Numbered from the stretch's first letter, positions 25,044-32,859 are shown. The stretch is 32,859 bases of DNA from Roseomonas sp. (GCA_020250005.1 JADCES010000083.1:1-32859); one strand, 5' to 3'. The notes: generated by a model from the sequence alone, not told the origin. Made by a program: numbers and translations.

Positions 25044-25723
25044 TGGCGGCCTTCCAGCAGGGCGCGCGCGCGCCCGGTGAAGACCACTACCGCGCCCTTG
25101 TCATAAAGGCGGAAACCTTCACTCACCAAGGTACCGAAGGGCCCCTGCGCGGCCACGGGCTTGTTGCCGGAAGCCGCACCTTCCTTCAATTCAATCGCAG
25201 CTTCTTCGGTCACCAGCAGATTGCCGCCATCATGCCACAGAGTGACCTCGCCGCGCAGGTCAAGGTGATTGCGCGCCTTGTCCAGCCGGCCTTCGCGCGA
25301 TTCCAAAAGCACCCAACCATCGGTCATGAGCAAATCAGCGCGCGGCGCGGACAGGTCCACCAGATCCTGGTCCTGCCCCTGAATCGCAACCGCCGCAGTG
25401 ACGGTATAGGGCCGGTTCTGCTCATCCACGCCCTGATAACGTGGTGCCACAATGCGCACCGCCTCGGGCGCGGTTTCGGCAACGCGGCGGAAGGAAACCC
25501 GCGCGCGTTCTTCTGCGCCTTCCAATTCCGGCCAGATGGCAATGATCAGCAGCAGCGCGACCCCCGCGCCTGGCACCAGCCATTTCAGCAGCGTCAAAAG
25601 CGCCCGCCGGCGCGCCATTTGCGCCGCCGAAGGTGACCAGCGTTCGCGTGAAGGCGGTGTTATGCGCCGCGGCGCGCGCGGCACGGCGGAAATCATCGGG
25701 GCATCAGGCGCGCGGTTCTTCAC
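25040..25723 (-). CDS. lptC: LPS-transport inner-membrane protein LptC
   Basis: Bitopic protein joining the LptBFG pump to the LptA bridge. The 227-residue product has a basic N-terminal tail, one membrane segment at about 43-64 (LLKWLVPGAGVALLLIIAIW), then a periplasmic LptC/OstA-like domain (APRYQGVDEQNRPYTVTAAV; NHLDLRGEVTLWHDGG). GTG 25723 overlaps the kdsD stop (GTGA); an in-frame ATG lies nine codons in. The stop overlaps the lptA start. Assignment rests on topology and context as much as sequence. Confidence 0.88.
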   Translation of the reverse strand: MKNRAPDAPMISAVPRAPRRITPPSRERWSPSAAQMARRRALLTLLKWLVPGAGVALLLIIAIWPELEGAEERARVSFRRVAETAPEAVRIVAPRYQGVDEQNRPYTVTAAVAIQGQDQDLVDLSAPRADLLMTDGWVLLESREGRLDKARNHLDLRGEVTLWHDGGNLLVTEEAAIELKEGAASGNKPVAAQGPFGTLVSEGFRLYDKGAVVVFTGRARALLEGRQ

Positions 25724-26703
25724 GCCACACCCGCGCGCAGCAGATCATGGATATGCAAAATGCCGATCGGCCGGCGCGCCTCATCCACCACGAAAAGCGC
25801 GGTGATGGCGTGCTTATTCATCAGCCCGAGCGCTTCCGCTGCCAGCGCATCGCCGGTGATGGCCCTTGGATTGCGCGTCATCACCTCACCAGCTGGGCGC
25901 GCAAGCAAGCCAGCCCCGCCGGAGGCTTCCAGCGCGCGGCGCAAATCACCATCCGTGATCACGCCGGCCAGTGCGCCATCTGCGCCCACCACGCCAAGGC
26001 AGCCAAAGCGCCGCGCGGTCATCGCCAAAATCGCGGCTTCCATGGGCATATCGGGCGGCGCCAGTGGTAATTCCGCCGCGCCATGCATCAGATCCCGCAC
26101 GCGCGACAGCCGCGCCCCCAGCTTGCCGCCGGGATGGAACACCCGAAAATCTGAAGCCGTAAAACCCCGCCGCGTGAGCAAGGCCACCGCCAAGGCATCG
26201 CCCAACGCCATTTGCATGGTGGTGGAGGTTGTGGGCGCCAGGCCCATCGGGCAGGCCTCAGGCGCTGCGGGCAAGACCAGCGCGACATCCGCAGCGCGTG
26301 CGAGCGTGCTTTCCGCGCGGCCGATAATGCCAATCAGCGGCAGGCTGAAGCGCCGGGAATGCGCGATCAAATCCGCCAATTCCGGTGTCTCCCCGGAGTT
26401 GGAAAGCGCCAGCACCGCATCCCCGGCTACGATCATCCCCAAATCGCCATGGGATGCTTCGGCCGGGTGCACAAACAAGGCGGGCGTGCCGGTGGAAGCC
26501 ATGGTCGCGGCAATCTTGCGCGCCACATGGCCCGATTTCCCCATGCCGGAGACCACAACGCGCCCCGTAACCCCCGCCAGCAATTCCACCGCCCGGACAA
26601 AGCGCGCATCGAGACTATCGGACAGCGCGCGCAAGGCATCCGCTTCAAGCGCCAATACGCGGCGGCCTTCAGCAAGGTCTGGGTGGTGGGCAAGGTCATT
26701 CAC
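25720..26703 (-). CDS. kdsD: Arabinose-5-phosphate isomerase
   Basis: Converts ribulose-5-phosphate to arabinose-5-phosphate, the first step to Kdo for LPS. The protein has an N-terminal SIS sugar-isomerase domain (VVVSGMGKSGHVARKIAATM; HPAEASHGDLGMI; LSNSGETPEL; GLAPTTSTTMQMALGDALAV) and two CBS domains in the C-terminal 130 residues. GTG 26703 gives 327 residues, the usual length, and has GAAGG 5-6 bases upstream; a TTG at 26763 would add 20 unsupported residues. It heads the kdsD-lptC-lptA-lptB-rpoN-hpf run, linking Kdo synthesis and LPS export. Confidence 0.94.
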   Translation of the reverse strand: MNDLAHHPDLAEGRRVLALEADALRALSDSLDARFVRAVELLAGVTGRVVVSGMGKSGHVARKIAATMASTGTPALFVHPAEASHGDLGMIVAGDAVLALSNSGETPELADLIAHSRRFSLPLIGIIGRAESTLARAADVALVLPAAPEACPMGLAPTTSTTMQMALGDALAVALLTRRGFTASDFRVFHPGGKLGARLSRVRDLMHGAAELPLAPPDMPMEAAILAMTARRFGCLGVVGADGALAGVITDGDLRRALEASGGAGLLARPAGEVMTRNPRAITGDALAAEALGLMNKHAITALFVVDEARRPIGILHIHDLLRAGVA

Positions 26704-26781
26704 GCCACCTTCTATGCGGCGCGGAACCGGATGGGTCAATAAATTCCGGGCCTCGCCCTGCAAAAAAAATGCCAGAGGCGT

Positions 26782-27438
26782 TTAGTGATGAAAGATATCC
26801 GGGTCCTCATAACCCAGCAGATCAAGCCGCCCGCGCGCCGGGAGGAAACGGAAGCAGGCTTCCGCCAAATCCAACCGGCCTTCGCGCTTCAACAAGCCTT
26901 CAAGCTTGGCCCAAAGCGCATGGAGATGCAGCACATCCGAAGCGGCATAAGCCAATTGTTCGGGGCTGAGTTCCGCCGCCCCCCAATCTGAGGTTTGCTG
27001 CTGCTTGGAAATCTCCACCCCCAGCAATTCCCGGCACAAATCCTTGAGCCCATGCCTATCGGTAAAAGTCCGCACCAGCTTGGCGGCGATTTTGGTGCAA
27101 ACCACCGGCGCGGTGATGACCCCCAGCGCATGATACAGCACCGCAACATCAAACCGCGCGAAGTGAAACAGCTTGGTGATGGCAGGGTCAGCCAAAAGCT
27201 TCTTGAGATTGGGCGCATCCGCACCCCGCCCGCCGAGCGAGGTTGGGCTGATTTGCACCAGATGCGCGGACCCATCGCCCGAAGATAGCTGCACCAAGCA
27301 AAGCCTATCCCGATGCGGGTTCAGCCCCATGGTTTCCGTATCAATCGCGACCACACGGCCCAAATCCAGGCCATCCGGCAGGTCGTTCCGATGAAGCCGG
27401 ATGGTCACGCCGGCATGGGAGAATAAGGTGGAACCCAT
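26782..27438 (-). CDS. rnd: Ribonuclease D-type 3'-5' exonuclease
   Basis: A 218-residue DEDDy exonuclease that would trim RNA 3' ends, such as tRNA precursors. Exo I is VAIDTETMGLNP, Exo II is FHFARFDVAVLYHAL, and Exo III is YAASDVLHLHAL with the catalytic Tyr and Asp. It lacks the HRDC domains of E. coli RNase D, as in the short form common in alphaproteobacteria. It lies 78 bp upstream of kdsD and 29 bp downstream of the tRNA-Leu 3' end on the same strand. Confidence 0.92.
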   Translation of the reverse strand: MGSTLFSHAGVTIRLHRNDLPDGLDLGRVVAIDTETMGLNPHRDRLCLVQLSSGDGSAHLVQISPTSLGGRGADAPNLKKLLADPAITKLFHFARFDVAVLYHALGVITAPVVCTKIAAKLVRTFTDRHGLKDLCRELLGVEISKQQQTSDWGAAELSPEQLAYAASDVLHLHALWAKLEGLLKREGRLDLAEACFRFLPARGRLDLLGYEDPDIFHH

Positions 27439-27467
27439 TGGTCGCGCCGCCTTAGAAAGAGAAAAAC

Positions 27468-27554
27468 TGGTGCCCAGGAAAGGACTCGAACCTTCACAGC
27501 CTTGCGGCCACAGGTACCTGAAACCTGCGCGTCTACCAATTCCGCCACCTGGGC
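27468..27554 (-). tRNA. tRNA-Leu (anticodon CAG)
   Basis: The minus strand folds into a class II tRNA. The acceptor stem is GCCCAGG/CCTGGGC with discriminator A and encoded CCA (27470-27468). The D-arm is GCG-GAATTGGTAGA-CGC. The anticodon stem CAGGT/ACCTG encloses loop TTCAGGT (anticodon CAG, reading CUG). A long variable arm and T-arm GAAGG-TTCGAGT-CCTTT follow. The long variable arm confirms Leu. Its own promoter lies 34 bp upstream. Confidence 0.97.
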
Positions 27555-27587
27555 AAAGGGGGCCGGCGCCTTGCGGCGAGACGCGCG

Positions 27588-27616
27588 CATTTACGCGCTG
27601 GGGGGTGGGGCGTCAA
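27588..27616 (-). promoter_or_regulatory. Predicted promoter of tRNA-Leu
   Basis: Reading leftward, TTGACG (27616-27611) and TAAATG (27593-27588) are 17 bases apart. Initiation near 27581 would give a leader of about 27 bases before the tRNA. Prediction from sequence alone. Confidence 0.55.
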
Positions 27617-27816
27617 GGAGGAGTGCTTCGGGCGGGAGGTTGTGGGCGCTAGCGCGGACAACCGGCGCCCTGAGTTGTAAGGATAGCCGCGCGCCTGCTG
27701 CCCAAGAAGGGCCGCCGAGCCTATTTGAACGCAAAATTCCCAATATCATCAATTATCTAGAAGAATTGTTGAAATAGGATTAGACAAATGATACTACTTA
27801 AACGCAAGCGAGCGAC
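27617..27816. other. Spacer upstream of the ATPase gene, A+T-rich in its second half
   Basis: No gene is seen. From about 27720 the composition becomes markedly A+T-rich against the G+C-rich surroundings, as expected of a promoter region or acquired DNA. A possible TTGAAA (near 27768) with GATACT 15 bases later could be the ATPase promoter, but the spacing is poor. Confidence 0.4.
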
Positions 27817-29250
27817 ATGCTGGAAATAGCCGAAAAAGACATTTTGCAAAGCCTGGAGCGTGACAACCCGTGGTGGGCTGATCAGGCCGGCGCTACCGGC
27901 GCGCTCTTCACCCATACGCGCGCCTATTTCGCGACCTTCAAGGACCTTGCCCTGAACTGGCAGGTGCGCCGCGCGCTTATTCTCATGGGGCCAAGGCGCG
28001 TCGGCAAGACAGTTATGCTTGAACAATTGCTACGACACGCCCTCAAGGACGGCTTCCCGCCCAAGCATATCCTCTTTGCGTCAATTGACACCCCGCTTTA
28101 CAGCGCCATGCCGCTTGAGCGCCTGATTTCCCTGTTCGAGAAACGAACCGGCCACGCCCCATCAGATCGCCGGATCATAATCTTCGATGAAATTCAGTAC
28201 CTGAAAAACTGGGAAATTCACCTGAAGGTTCTGACCGACAGGTTCCCGAATACGCGCTTCATCGCCTCAGGCTCCGCAGCGGCTGCGCTGCGTCTGAAAA
28301 GCCAGGAATCTGGGGCAGGGCGCTTTACCGATTTTTTCCTGCCGCCGCTGACATTCGCAGAATTCCTTGATTTCCAGGGCCTGGAGACGGAACTGATCCG
28401 CCCCAACCATCAGGGACCGAACCGTCGCTTCACCACAACGGATATCGGCGCGCTCAACCGCGTTTTCATTGATTACCTGAATTTCGGCGGCTATCCGGAA
28501 GCTGTCTTCAACTCGCAAATCCGCCAGAACCCCCAGCGCTATCTTGGCCGGGATATTGTGGACAAGGTCCTGCTGCGCGACCTGCCAAGCCTTTACGGCA
28601 TCCAGGATATTCAGGAGCTCAATCGGCTTTTCACCACCATAGCCTATCATTCCGGCCAAGAGATCAGCCTTGAAGGCCTCGCCAAAAGCTCAGGCGTCGC
28701 GAAGAACACCATTTCTCGCTATCTTGAATATCTTGAAGCGGCCTTCCTGATTGTTCGCGTGCGCCGCGTTGATGATGTTGGCCGCAGATTCCAAAGGATG
28801 CGCCAGTTCAAGGCGTATTTGACGAACCCTTCCATGCGGGCTGCCCTATTCGCGCCGCTCACCGAAGATGATGAGGCGATGGGCAACATGGCGGAGACCG
28901 CCATCTTCAGCCAATGGTTTCATTCGAAGGAACTTGGCAATATCCATTACGCACGCTGGAAATCAGGCCGACAGGATAGGGAAGTTGATTTAGTACGCGT
29001 GGACCCGGCCAGCTTACGGCCAGCCTGGGCCTATGAAATCAAATGGTCGGACCGTTTTGCCGAAAGCCCCGCCGAATTGAAGGGACTGATTGAATTTGCC
29101 AAGAAAAACCCGGGTCACCCAGTACCTGTGGGCGCATCAACCCGCAGTGTAACCGCCGAAACGATTGTGGATGGCGTCGTGATACGCCATTTTCCCTGCG
29201 CCCTGCATTGTTATCAGATTGGTCGGAATGTCATCGAAGAACCAGCCTAA
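27817..29250 (+). CDS. AAA_14/DUF4143-family ATPase with PD-(D/E)xK-like C-terminus
   Basis: A 477-residue protein. Walker A is GPRRVGKT (58-65), Walker B IIFDE (121-125), and a sensor-like RFIASGSAAAAL follows. A winged-helix segment (LEGLAKSSGVAKNTISRYLE) precedes the DUF4143 domain, whose EVDLV (Asp391) and EIK (Glu407, Lys409) residues match a PD-(D/E)xK nuclease core. The family (COG1373) is widespread, patchily distributed and often accessory; its function is poorly known, so none is assigned. It stands alone next to tRNA-Leu after an A+T-rich upstream stretch, consistent with horizontal gain. No integrase or attachment repeats were seen. The gene appears intact and ends at a shared hairpin with the convergent lipoprotein gene. 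Confidence 0.88.
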   Translation: MLEIAEKDILQSLERDNPWWADQAGATGALFTHTRAYFATFKDLALNWQVRRALILMGPRRVGKTVMLEQLLRHALKDGFPPKHILFASIDTPLYSAMPLERLISLFEKRTGHAPSDRRIIIFDEIQYLKNWEIHLKVLTDRFPNTRFIASGSAAAALRLKSQESGAGRFTDFFLPPLTFAEFLDFQGLETELIRPNHQGPNRRFTTTDIGALNRVFIDYLNFGGYPEAVFNSQIRQNPQRYLGRDIVDKVLLRDLPSLYGIQDIQELNRLFTTIAYHSGQEISLEGLAKSSGVAKNTISRYLEYLEAAFLIVRVRRVDDVGRRFQRMRQFKAYLTNPSMRAALFAPLTEDDEAMGNMAETAIFSQWFHSKELGNIHYARWKSGRQDREVDLVRVDPASLRPAWAYEIKWSDRFAESPAELKGLIEFAKKNPGHPVPVGASTRSVTAETIVDGVVIRHFPCALHCYQIGRNVIEEPA

Positions 29251-29284
29251 CGTTGGGGATGCTGTGGTCAAATAGGGGCTTAAA

Positions 29285-29306
29285 ATCGGGGTGCAGCGCC
29301 CCCGAT
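29285..29306. terminator. Intrinsic terminator between convergent genes
   Basis: ATCGGGG (29285-29291) pairs with CCCCGAT (29300-29306) around an 8-base loop. On the minus strand the stem is followed by TTTTAAG, a short U-tract suited to ending the lipoprotein transcript. On the plus strand the tail is weaker, so termination of the ATPase transcript is less sure. Confidence 0.65.
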
Positions 29307-29309
29307 CGA

Positions 29310-29954
29310 TTAAAACAATACCCGCTGCATGCGCTGATTCAGCGAAGTAGCGGTGCCACCCACTGTGCAGAAGCGGATTTGCAGCGTGGATTTGAATTCT
29401 TCTATGCGGAAAATGTCGGTTGAGGTGGCGGAAAGCTTCGGGCCACCATAGCCGGCATGCGCCAGAGCACAGCGAAATTTCCGGTCCTGTTGATTGGTCA
29501 CCATCACCGTGCCAGCGAAGCCGCGGGTGGCAAGGGTGGGATGCGTAACCGGAATGACATCAACAAACTCAATGTCCTTTGCTTGGGGGAAGCGGCCCCG
29601 CACCCAGGCCTCAAATGCCTCACGCGACCGCAATTGGCTAAAAGTATGTTCGCCAAAATGGCCATATGGCGCGATCGACCGCTGAGCATTGGCCCAACCG
29701 CGGTCCGTGATGGTCACCACATTATGTTCGACCGCACTGTCGCGCAGCGCTCGCTTGGCATCTGTGAGCGGTAGGCCGGAAAACACCGCTGCAAGATTGC
29801 CGGCGAGTTGCGAAGTTTCGATGGGCGTCCAATCGTCAAGCCGTATCGAACCGCCCGCACTATCCTTTTGCCAATTCGGCCCTTCGCAGGCGGTTATCAG
29901 AAAGGCGCCTAGGGCCAGCGCCGTGCAACGGGCCATCAAGGACCAAGACCGCAT
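29310..29954 (-). CDS. Predicted lipoprotein of unknown function
   Basis: A 214-residue protein with a charged start, a hydrophobic stretch and lipobox LITAC with Cys23, so signal peptidase II processing and lipid anchoring are likely. The mature part begins EGPNWQKDSAGGS and contains IRLDDWTPIETSQLAGNLAA, AFEAWVRGRFPQAKDIEFVD and a C-terminal FCTVGGTATSLNQRM. No family is recognised. Start 29954 is preferred because GGGGGA lies upstream, whereas the second ATG (29936) lacks a Shine-Dalgarno. It stands alone, converging on the ATPase gene and divergent from the ABC-F gene. Confidence 0.75.
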   Translation of the reverse strand: MRSWSLMARCTALALGAFLITACEGPNWQKDSAGGSIRLDDWTPIETSQLAGNLAAVFSGLPLTDAKRALRDSAVEHNVVTITDRGWANAQRSIAPYGHFGEHTFSQLRSREAFEAWVRGRFPQAKDIEFVDVIPVTHPTLATRGFAGTVMVTNQQDRKFRCALAHAGYGGPKLSATSTDIFRIEEFKSTLQIRFCTVGGTATSLNQRMQRVLF

Positions 29955-30021
29955 TGGACATTCCCCCAGTGATTTTGCTGCGGAAAGGTTAAGCGACGCT
30001 CATTTTCTACCGCAAGACGAA

Positions 30022-30040
30022 TTGCATTAAATTTATGCAA
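30022..30040. promoter_or_regulatory. 19-bp palindrome in a divergent intergenic region
   Basis: TTGCATTAAATTTATGCAA is a dyad with 8 of 9 base pairs matching (one T-T mismatch near the centre). It lies 68 bp upstream of the lipoprotein start in an A+T-rich pocket of the 272-bp gap shared with the ABC-F gene. The shape fits an operator for a dimeric regulator; the binding protein is unknown. Confidence 0.45.
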
Positions 30041-30126
30041 CCATTCTGGATCAGCCAAATCTCGGTGGGGTCCGGGGCAACGGGCCTTGGTTTGGCGCGC
30101 AGCCGCCACACCAACCCTGCGCGCGC

Positions 30127-30178
30127 CGCTGGCTGACGCCAGCGACTACTGCGGCGGGGCCTCCAGGGGCGGCGCCCC
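30127..30178. other. G+C-rich structured stretch with two hairpins
   Basis: CGCTGGC-TGAC-GCCAGCG (30127-30144) is a perfect 7-bp stem with a 4-base loop. GGGGC-GGC-GCCCC (30166-30178) follows. They lie 50-100 bp before the ABC-F start, so they could be part of its 5' leader or a leftover intergenic repeat; no further copy was seen in this window. Confidence 0.4.
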
Positions 30179-30226
30179 CGCTCACCCCTTTGACGCATCG
30201 CACCCTGTAAGCCACAACCCGCGCTT

Positions 30227-32095
30227 ATGACCGTTCTGGCCATCCGAGACCTCACCATTCGCCTTGGCGGGCGCGCCTTATTGGAAAGTGCTGCCCTGCA
30301 GGTGGATGATGGGCGCAAGATTGGCCTGATTGGCCGCAATGGTGCCGGCAAATCCACCTTACTCCGTGCCATTGTGGGTGAATTGCAGCCGGATGGGGGT
30401 GAGATCAGACTCTCGGCCCGGGCGCGCATGGGCCATGTGGCGCAGGAAGCGCCTGCGGGGGCGGCGAGCCTATTGGAAGCGGTTTTGGCTGCGGATACCG
30501 AACGCGCAGCATTGCTCATGGAAGCGGATGGCGCCGCTGATCCTGGGCGGGTTGCTGAGATCCATGAAAGGCTGATTGCGATCCGTGCCGATAGTGCGCC
30601 GGCGCGTGCGGCTGCGGTGCTTTCCGGGCTTGGTTTTGATGCTGCGGCGCAGGCGCGGCCTTTGGCGGAATTTTCGGGTGGGTGGCGCATGCGTGTGGCG
30701 CTCGCGCGCGCCCTGTTTCTGGAACCGGATTTGTTGTTGTTGGACGAACCAACCAACCATCTGGATTTGGAGGCGACGCTCTGGCTCGAAGGTTGGCTCG
30801 CGCGGTTTCCGGGGGCGGCGATTGTGGTCAGCCATGACCGTGGTTTGTTGGAACGCTGCGTTGATGCAATCGCGCATCTCGATCGCGGGGGCATCACGCT
30901 CTATTCGGGGAATTTCGCGGATTTCTTGCGCATCCGGGCGGAACGCCAGGCGCAGCAGCAGGCGCAGAATGCAAAGCTGATATCCGAACGCGCGCGCATT
31001 CAGTCTTTTGTGGATCGCTTTCGCGCCAAGGCGACCAAGGCGCGCCAGGCGCAATCTCGGCTCAAAGCTCTGGAACGTATGCCGGCGGTGGAAGCGCTGG
31101 TGGAAGACACGCCGGTGCGTTTTGCCTTTCCGGCGCCGGAGGCTTTGGCGCCGCCGATATTGTCGCTGAACCGCGCGTCGGTTGGCTATGGCGGGCCGCC
31201 GGTGTTGCGGAATTTGTCGCTTCGGCTGGATCAGGAAGATCGCGTGGCGTTGCTGGGCGCCAATGGCAATGGCAAATCCACGTTGGCGAAGCTGTTGGCC
31301 GGGCGGCTTGATGTTTCGGGCGGGGAGATGTTTCGCAATAACCGGCTGCGTGTTGGTTATTTCGCGCAGCACCAGGCGGAGGAGTTGAACCTGGCCGGCA
31401 CGCCGCTTTCCCATATGCAGGCGGCGCTACCGAAGGCGACTGAAACCGCGTGCCGTGCGCAATTGGCGCGTTTCGGGCTGGATGCGGATAGGGCGGATAC
31501 TCGGGTGGCGCAGCTTTCGGGTGGGGAAAAGGCGCGGCTGTTATTGTCGCTCACCACGCGCGATGCGCCGCAAATGCTGATCCTGGATGAACCGACGAAC
31601 CATCTGGATATTGATGCGCGCGATGCGCTGGTGAAGGCGCTGGCGGATTTTGAAGGCGCGGTGGTGCTGATCACGCATGATCCGCATTTGGTGGAGTTGG
31701 TGGCGGATCGGCTATGGCTCGTGGCCGATGGCACGGTGAGCAGTTTCGATGGCGATTTGGATGAATATCGGGCGCTGTTGGCCGAACGCGCGCGCGGTGC
31801 TGCGCCGCGGGGTGAGCCCGGCGGGGTGCGGGCCGAAGCGCGGCGCGAAAGGGCAGAAAACCGCGCGGCCCTGCAACCCCTGCGTGCGCGCTTGAAGGCG
31901 GTGGAAGCCGCTTTGGAAAAACTGGGGAAGGAGGGTGCCTTGATCGAAAAGCGCCTCGCCGACCCAAATACCTATGCCCGCTTCAAGGCCGAGGATATCG
32001 CCTGGGCGAATACCCGTCGCGCCGCCATTGCCAGGGAAGTGGCGGGGTTGGAGGAGGAATGGCTGGAGCTTTCGGCAAAGCTGGAGGATGCGTAA
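30227..32095 (+). CDS. ABC-F family ATPase (ribosome-associated, duplicated ATPase)
   Basis: A 622-residue soluble protein with two ABC domains and no membrane segments. The first has GRNGAGKST, FSGGWRMR and LLLLDEPTNHLD; the second has GANGNGKST, LSGGEKARL and MLILDEPTNHLD. A charged linker (about 240-290, AERQAQQQAQ; FRAKATKARQAQSRLKALER) joins them, and a C-terminal coiled coil (about 545-620) is present. ABC-F proteins bind the ribosomal E site and modulate stalled or early elongation. Length and C-terminal coiled coil suggest the YheS or Uup branch; which one is not settled. The start is ATG 30227, with a weak Shine-Dalgarno. prs follows after 99 bp. Confidence 0.92.
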   Translation: MTVLAIRDLTIRLGGRALLESAALQVDDGRKIGLIGRNGAGKSTLLRAIVGELQPDGGEIRLSARARMGHVAQEAPAGAASLLEAVLAADTERAALLMEADGAADPGRVAEIHERLIAIRADSAPARAAAVLSGLGFDAAAQARPLAEFSGGWRMRVALARALFLEPDLLLLDEPTNHLDLEATLWLEGWLARFPGAAIVVSHDRGLLERCVDAIAHLDRGGITLYSGNFADFLRIRAERQAQQQAQNAKLISERARIQSFVDRFRAKATKARQAQSRLKALERMPAVEALVEDTPVRFAFPAPEALAPPILSLNRASVGYGGPPVLRNLSLRLDQEDRVALLGANGNGKSTLAKLLAGRLDVSGGEMFRNNRLRVGYFAQHQAEELNLAGTPLSHMQAALPKATETACRAQLARFGLDADRADTRVAQLSGGEKARLLLSLTTRDAPQMLILDEPTNHLDIDARDALVKALADFEGAVVLITHDPHLVELVADRLWLVADGTVSSFDGDLDEYRALLAERARGAAPRGEPGGVRAEARRERAENRAALQPLRARLKAVEAALEKLGKEGALIEKRLADPNTYARFKAEDIAWANTRRAAIAREVAGLEEEWLELSAKLEDA

Positions 32096-32119
32096 TCCGG
32101 CGCGATCTGGTGCGTGCGA

Positions 32120-32148
32120 TTTACACAAAAGCATCACGTTGCTAGTTA
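32120..32148 (+). promoter_or_regulatory. Possible promoter of prs
   Basis: TTTACA (32120-32125) and TAGTTA (32143-32148) are 17 bases apart in the ABC-F/prs gap. The -35 matches 5 of 6 consensus bases, but the -10 is poor. It would give a leader of about 40 bases. Confidence 0.4.
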
Positions 32149-32194
32149 GGCACCCCTCACAAGTCATTGCCCCTGCGTGCGGAGTCCCCCCGGC

Positions 32195-32859
32195 ATGAAG
32201 ATTGTTGCCTGCAACAGCAACCGCCCCCTGGCCGAAGCTGTAGCCGCCGCTTGCGGTATCGCGCTCACCAATGCCTCCGTCCGGCGCTTTGCGGATTTGG
32301 AAGTTTTTGTCGAAATTCATGAAAATGTGCGTGGTGAGGATGTTTTCGTCATCCAATCCACTTCCTACCCCGCCAATGACAATCTGATGGAATTGCTGAT
32401 CACGCTGGATGCGCTGAAGCGCGGCAGTGCGCGGCGCATCACCGCCGTGATCCCGTATTTCGGCTATGCCAGGCAGGATCGGAAATCAGGCCCCCGTACG
32501 CCGATCAGCGCGAAGCTGGTCGCGAACCTGATCACGGCGGCGGGTGCCAACCGGGTGCTGACCATGGATTTGCATGCGGCGCAGATTCAGGGGTTTTTCG
32601 ATATCCCGGTGGATAATCTTTTCGTGGCACCGCTTTATTCGCGCGACATCCAGGAACGCTATGCGGGGCGGGAATTGATGATCGTCTCCCCCGATGTCGG
32701 CGGTGTGGTGCGTGCGCGCGCCATTGCGGCGCGCTTGGGTGTAGATCTGGCCATTATTGACAAGCGCCGCCCGCGTGCCGGCGTTTCCGAAGTGATGAAT
32801 GTGATCGGTGAAGTTGAAGGCCGCGATTGCCTGCTGGTGGATGATATTGTCGATTCCGG
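32195..32859 (+). CDS. prs: Ribose-phosphate pyrophosphokinase (C-terminus outside window)
   Basis: Makes PRPP from ribose-5-phosphate and ATP for nucleotide, histidine and tryptophan synthesis. The visible 221 residues start [20 protein letters not shown]. They include [20 protein letters not shown] and [20 protein letters not shown] (ATP-binding loop), [20 protein letters not shown], and finally [11 protein letters not shown], the PRPP/ribose-5-phosphate loop, where the window stops. About 90-100 residues are missing. The ATG at 32195 is preceded by GGAG and matches the family start. Confidence 0.96.
   Translation, partial: MKIVACNSNRPLAEAVAAACGIALTNASVRRFADLEVFVEIHENVRGEDVFVIQSTSYPANDNLMELLITLDALKRGSARRITAVIPYFGYARQDRKSGPRTPISAKLVANLITAAGANRVLTMDLHAAQIQGFFDIPVDNLFVAPLYSRDIQERYAGRELMIVSPDVGGVVRARAIAARLGVDLAIIDKRRPRAGVSEVMNVIGEVEGRDCLLVDDIVDS

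Noticed and set aside
23973-25106. Long plus-strand frame opposite lptB-lptA-lptC
   Set aside because: His/Arg-rich antisense frame without homology; the opposite strand has a tightly overlapping LPS-transport operon.
27468-29250. Integrated genomic island using tRNA-Leu as attachment site
   Set aside because: The ATPase gene lies on the 5' side of the tRNA, rnd abuts the 3' side, and no integrase or duplicated tRNA 3' end was found.

Overview
The window reads as chromosomal DNA of an alphaproteobacterium. Gene content and style suggest the Rhodospirillales/Acetobacteraceae side, but that placement is inference. The main evidence is the hemE / ppsR (DUF299) pair around a noncoding gap and the mnmE-mnmG-rsmG-parA-parB cluster. 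Both are classic neighbours of the alphaproteobacterial replication origin. The LptABC/KdsD genes show a Gram-negative envelope.

Left part (1-9.4 kb). A leftward operon runs glyQ -> vapB -> vapC -> glyS -> ppdK, with ppdK cut by the window edge. A VapBC-type toxin-antitoxin pair sits between the two glycyl-tRNA synthetase subunit genes and overlaps glyS. Rightward genes follow: an NTF2-fold protein, then the tightly overlapping aroE-coaE-dnaQ. hemE converges on dnaQ; both stop codons lie in one 12-bp palindrome.

Centre (9.4-19.4 kb). The 302-bp hemE-ppsR gap holds a perfect DnaA box (TTATCCACA), a Caulobacter-type G-box (TGATCCACA) and three GANTC methylation motifs, and is the probable oriC. 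ppsR encodes the regulatory kinase/phosphatase of PpdK, whose gene is on the other side of the gap. Then come a GNAT protein, convergent ogt-qor, a thioredoxin-like ferredoxin, and mnmE-mnmG-rsmG-parA-parB. Two near-perfect 16-bp parS sites occur, one just before mnmE and one across the mnmG stop/rsmG start. Origin, parS and ParAB together make this the chromosome replication and segregation centre. An Lrp-type regulator follows.

Right part (19.4-32.9 kb). Three 57-bp tandem repeats with internal dyads precede a two-gene UxaA-family enzyme resembling sulfolactate sulfo-lyase SuyAB. Facing it is the leftward rnd, kdsD-lptC-lptA-lptB-rpoN-hpf series (Kdo synthesis, LPS transport, sigma-54, ribosome hibernation). 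A tRNA-Leu(CAG) with its own promoter lies before an AAA/DUF4143 ATPase of accessory character. A predicted lipoprotein of unknown function, an ABC-F ATPase and the 5' part of prs end the window.

The most notable items are the predicted oriC/parS centre, the toxin-antitoxin pair inside the glyQ-glyS operon with a candidate two-repeat operator, and the 57-bp dyad repeat array. No prophage, insertion sequence or CRISPR array was seen.
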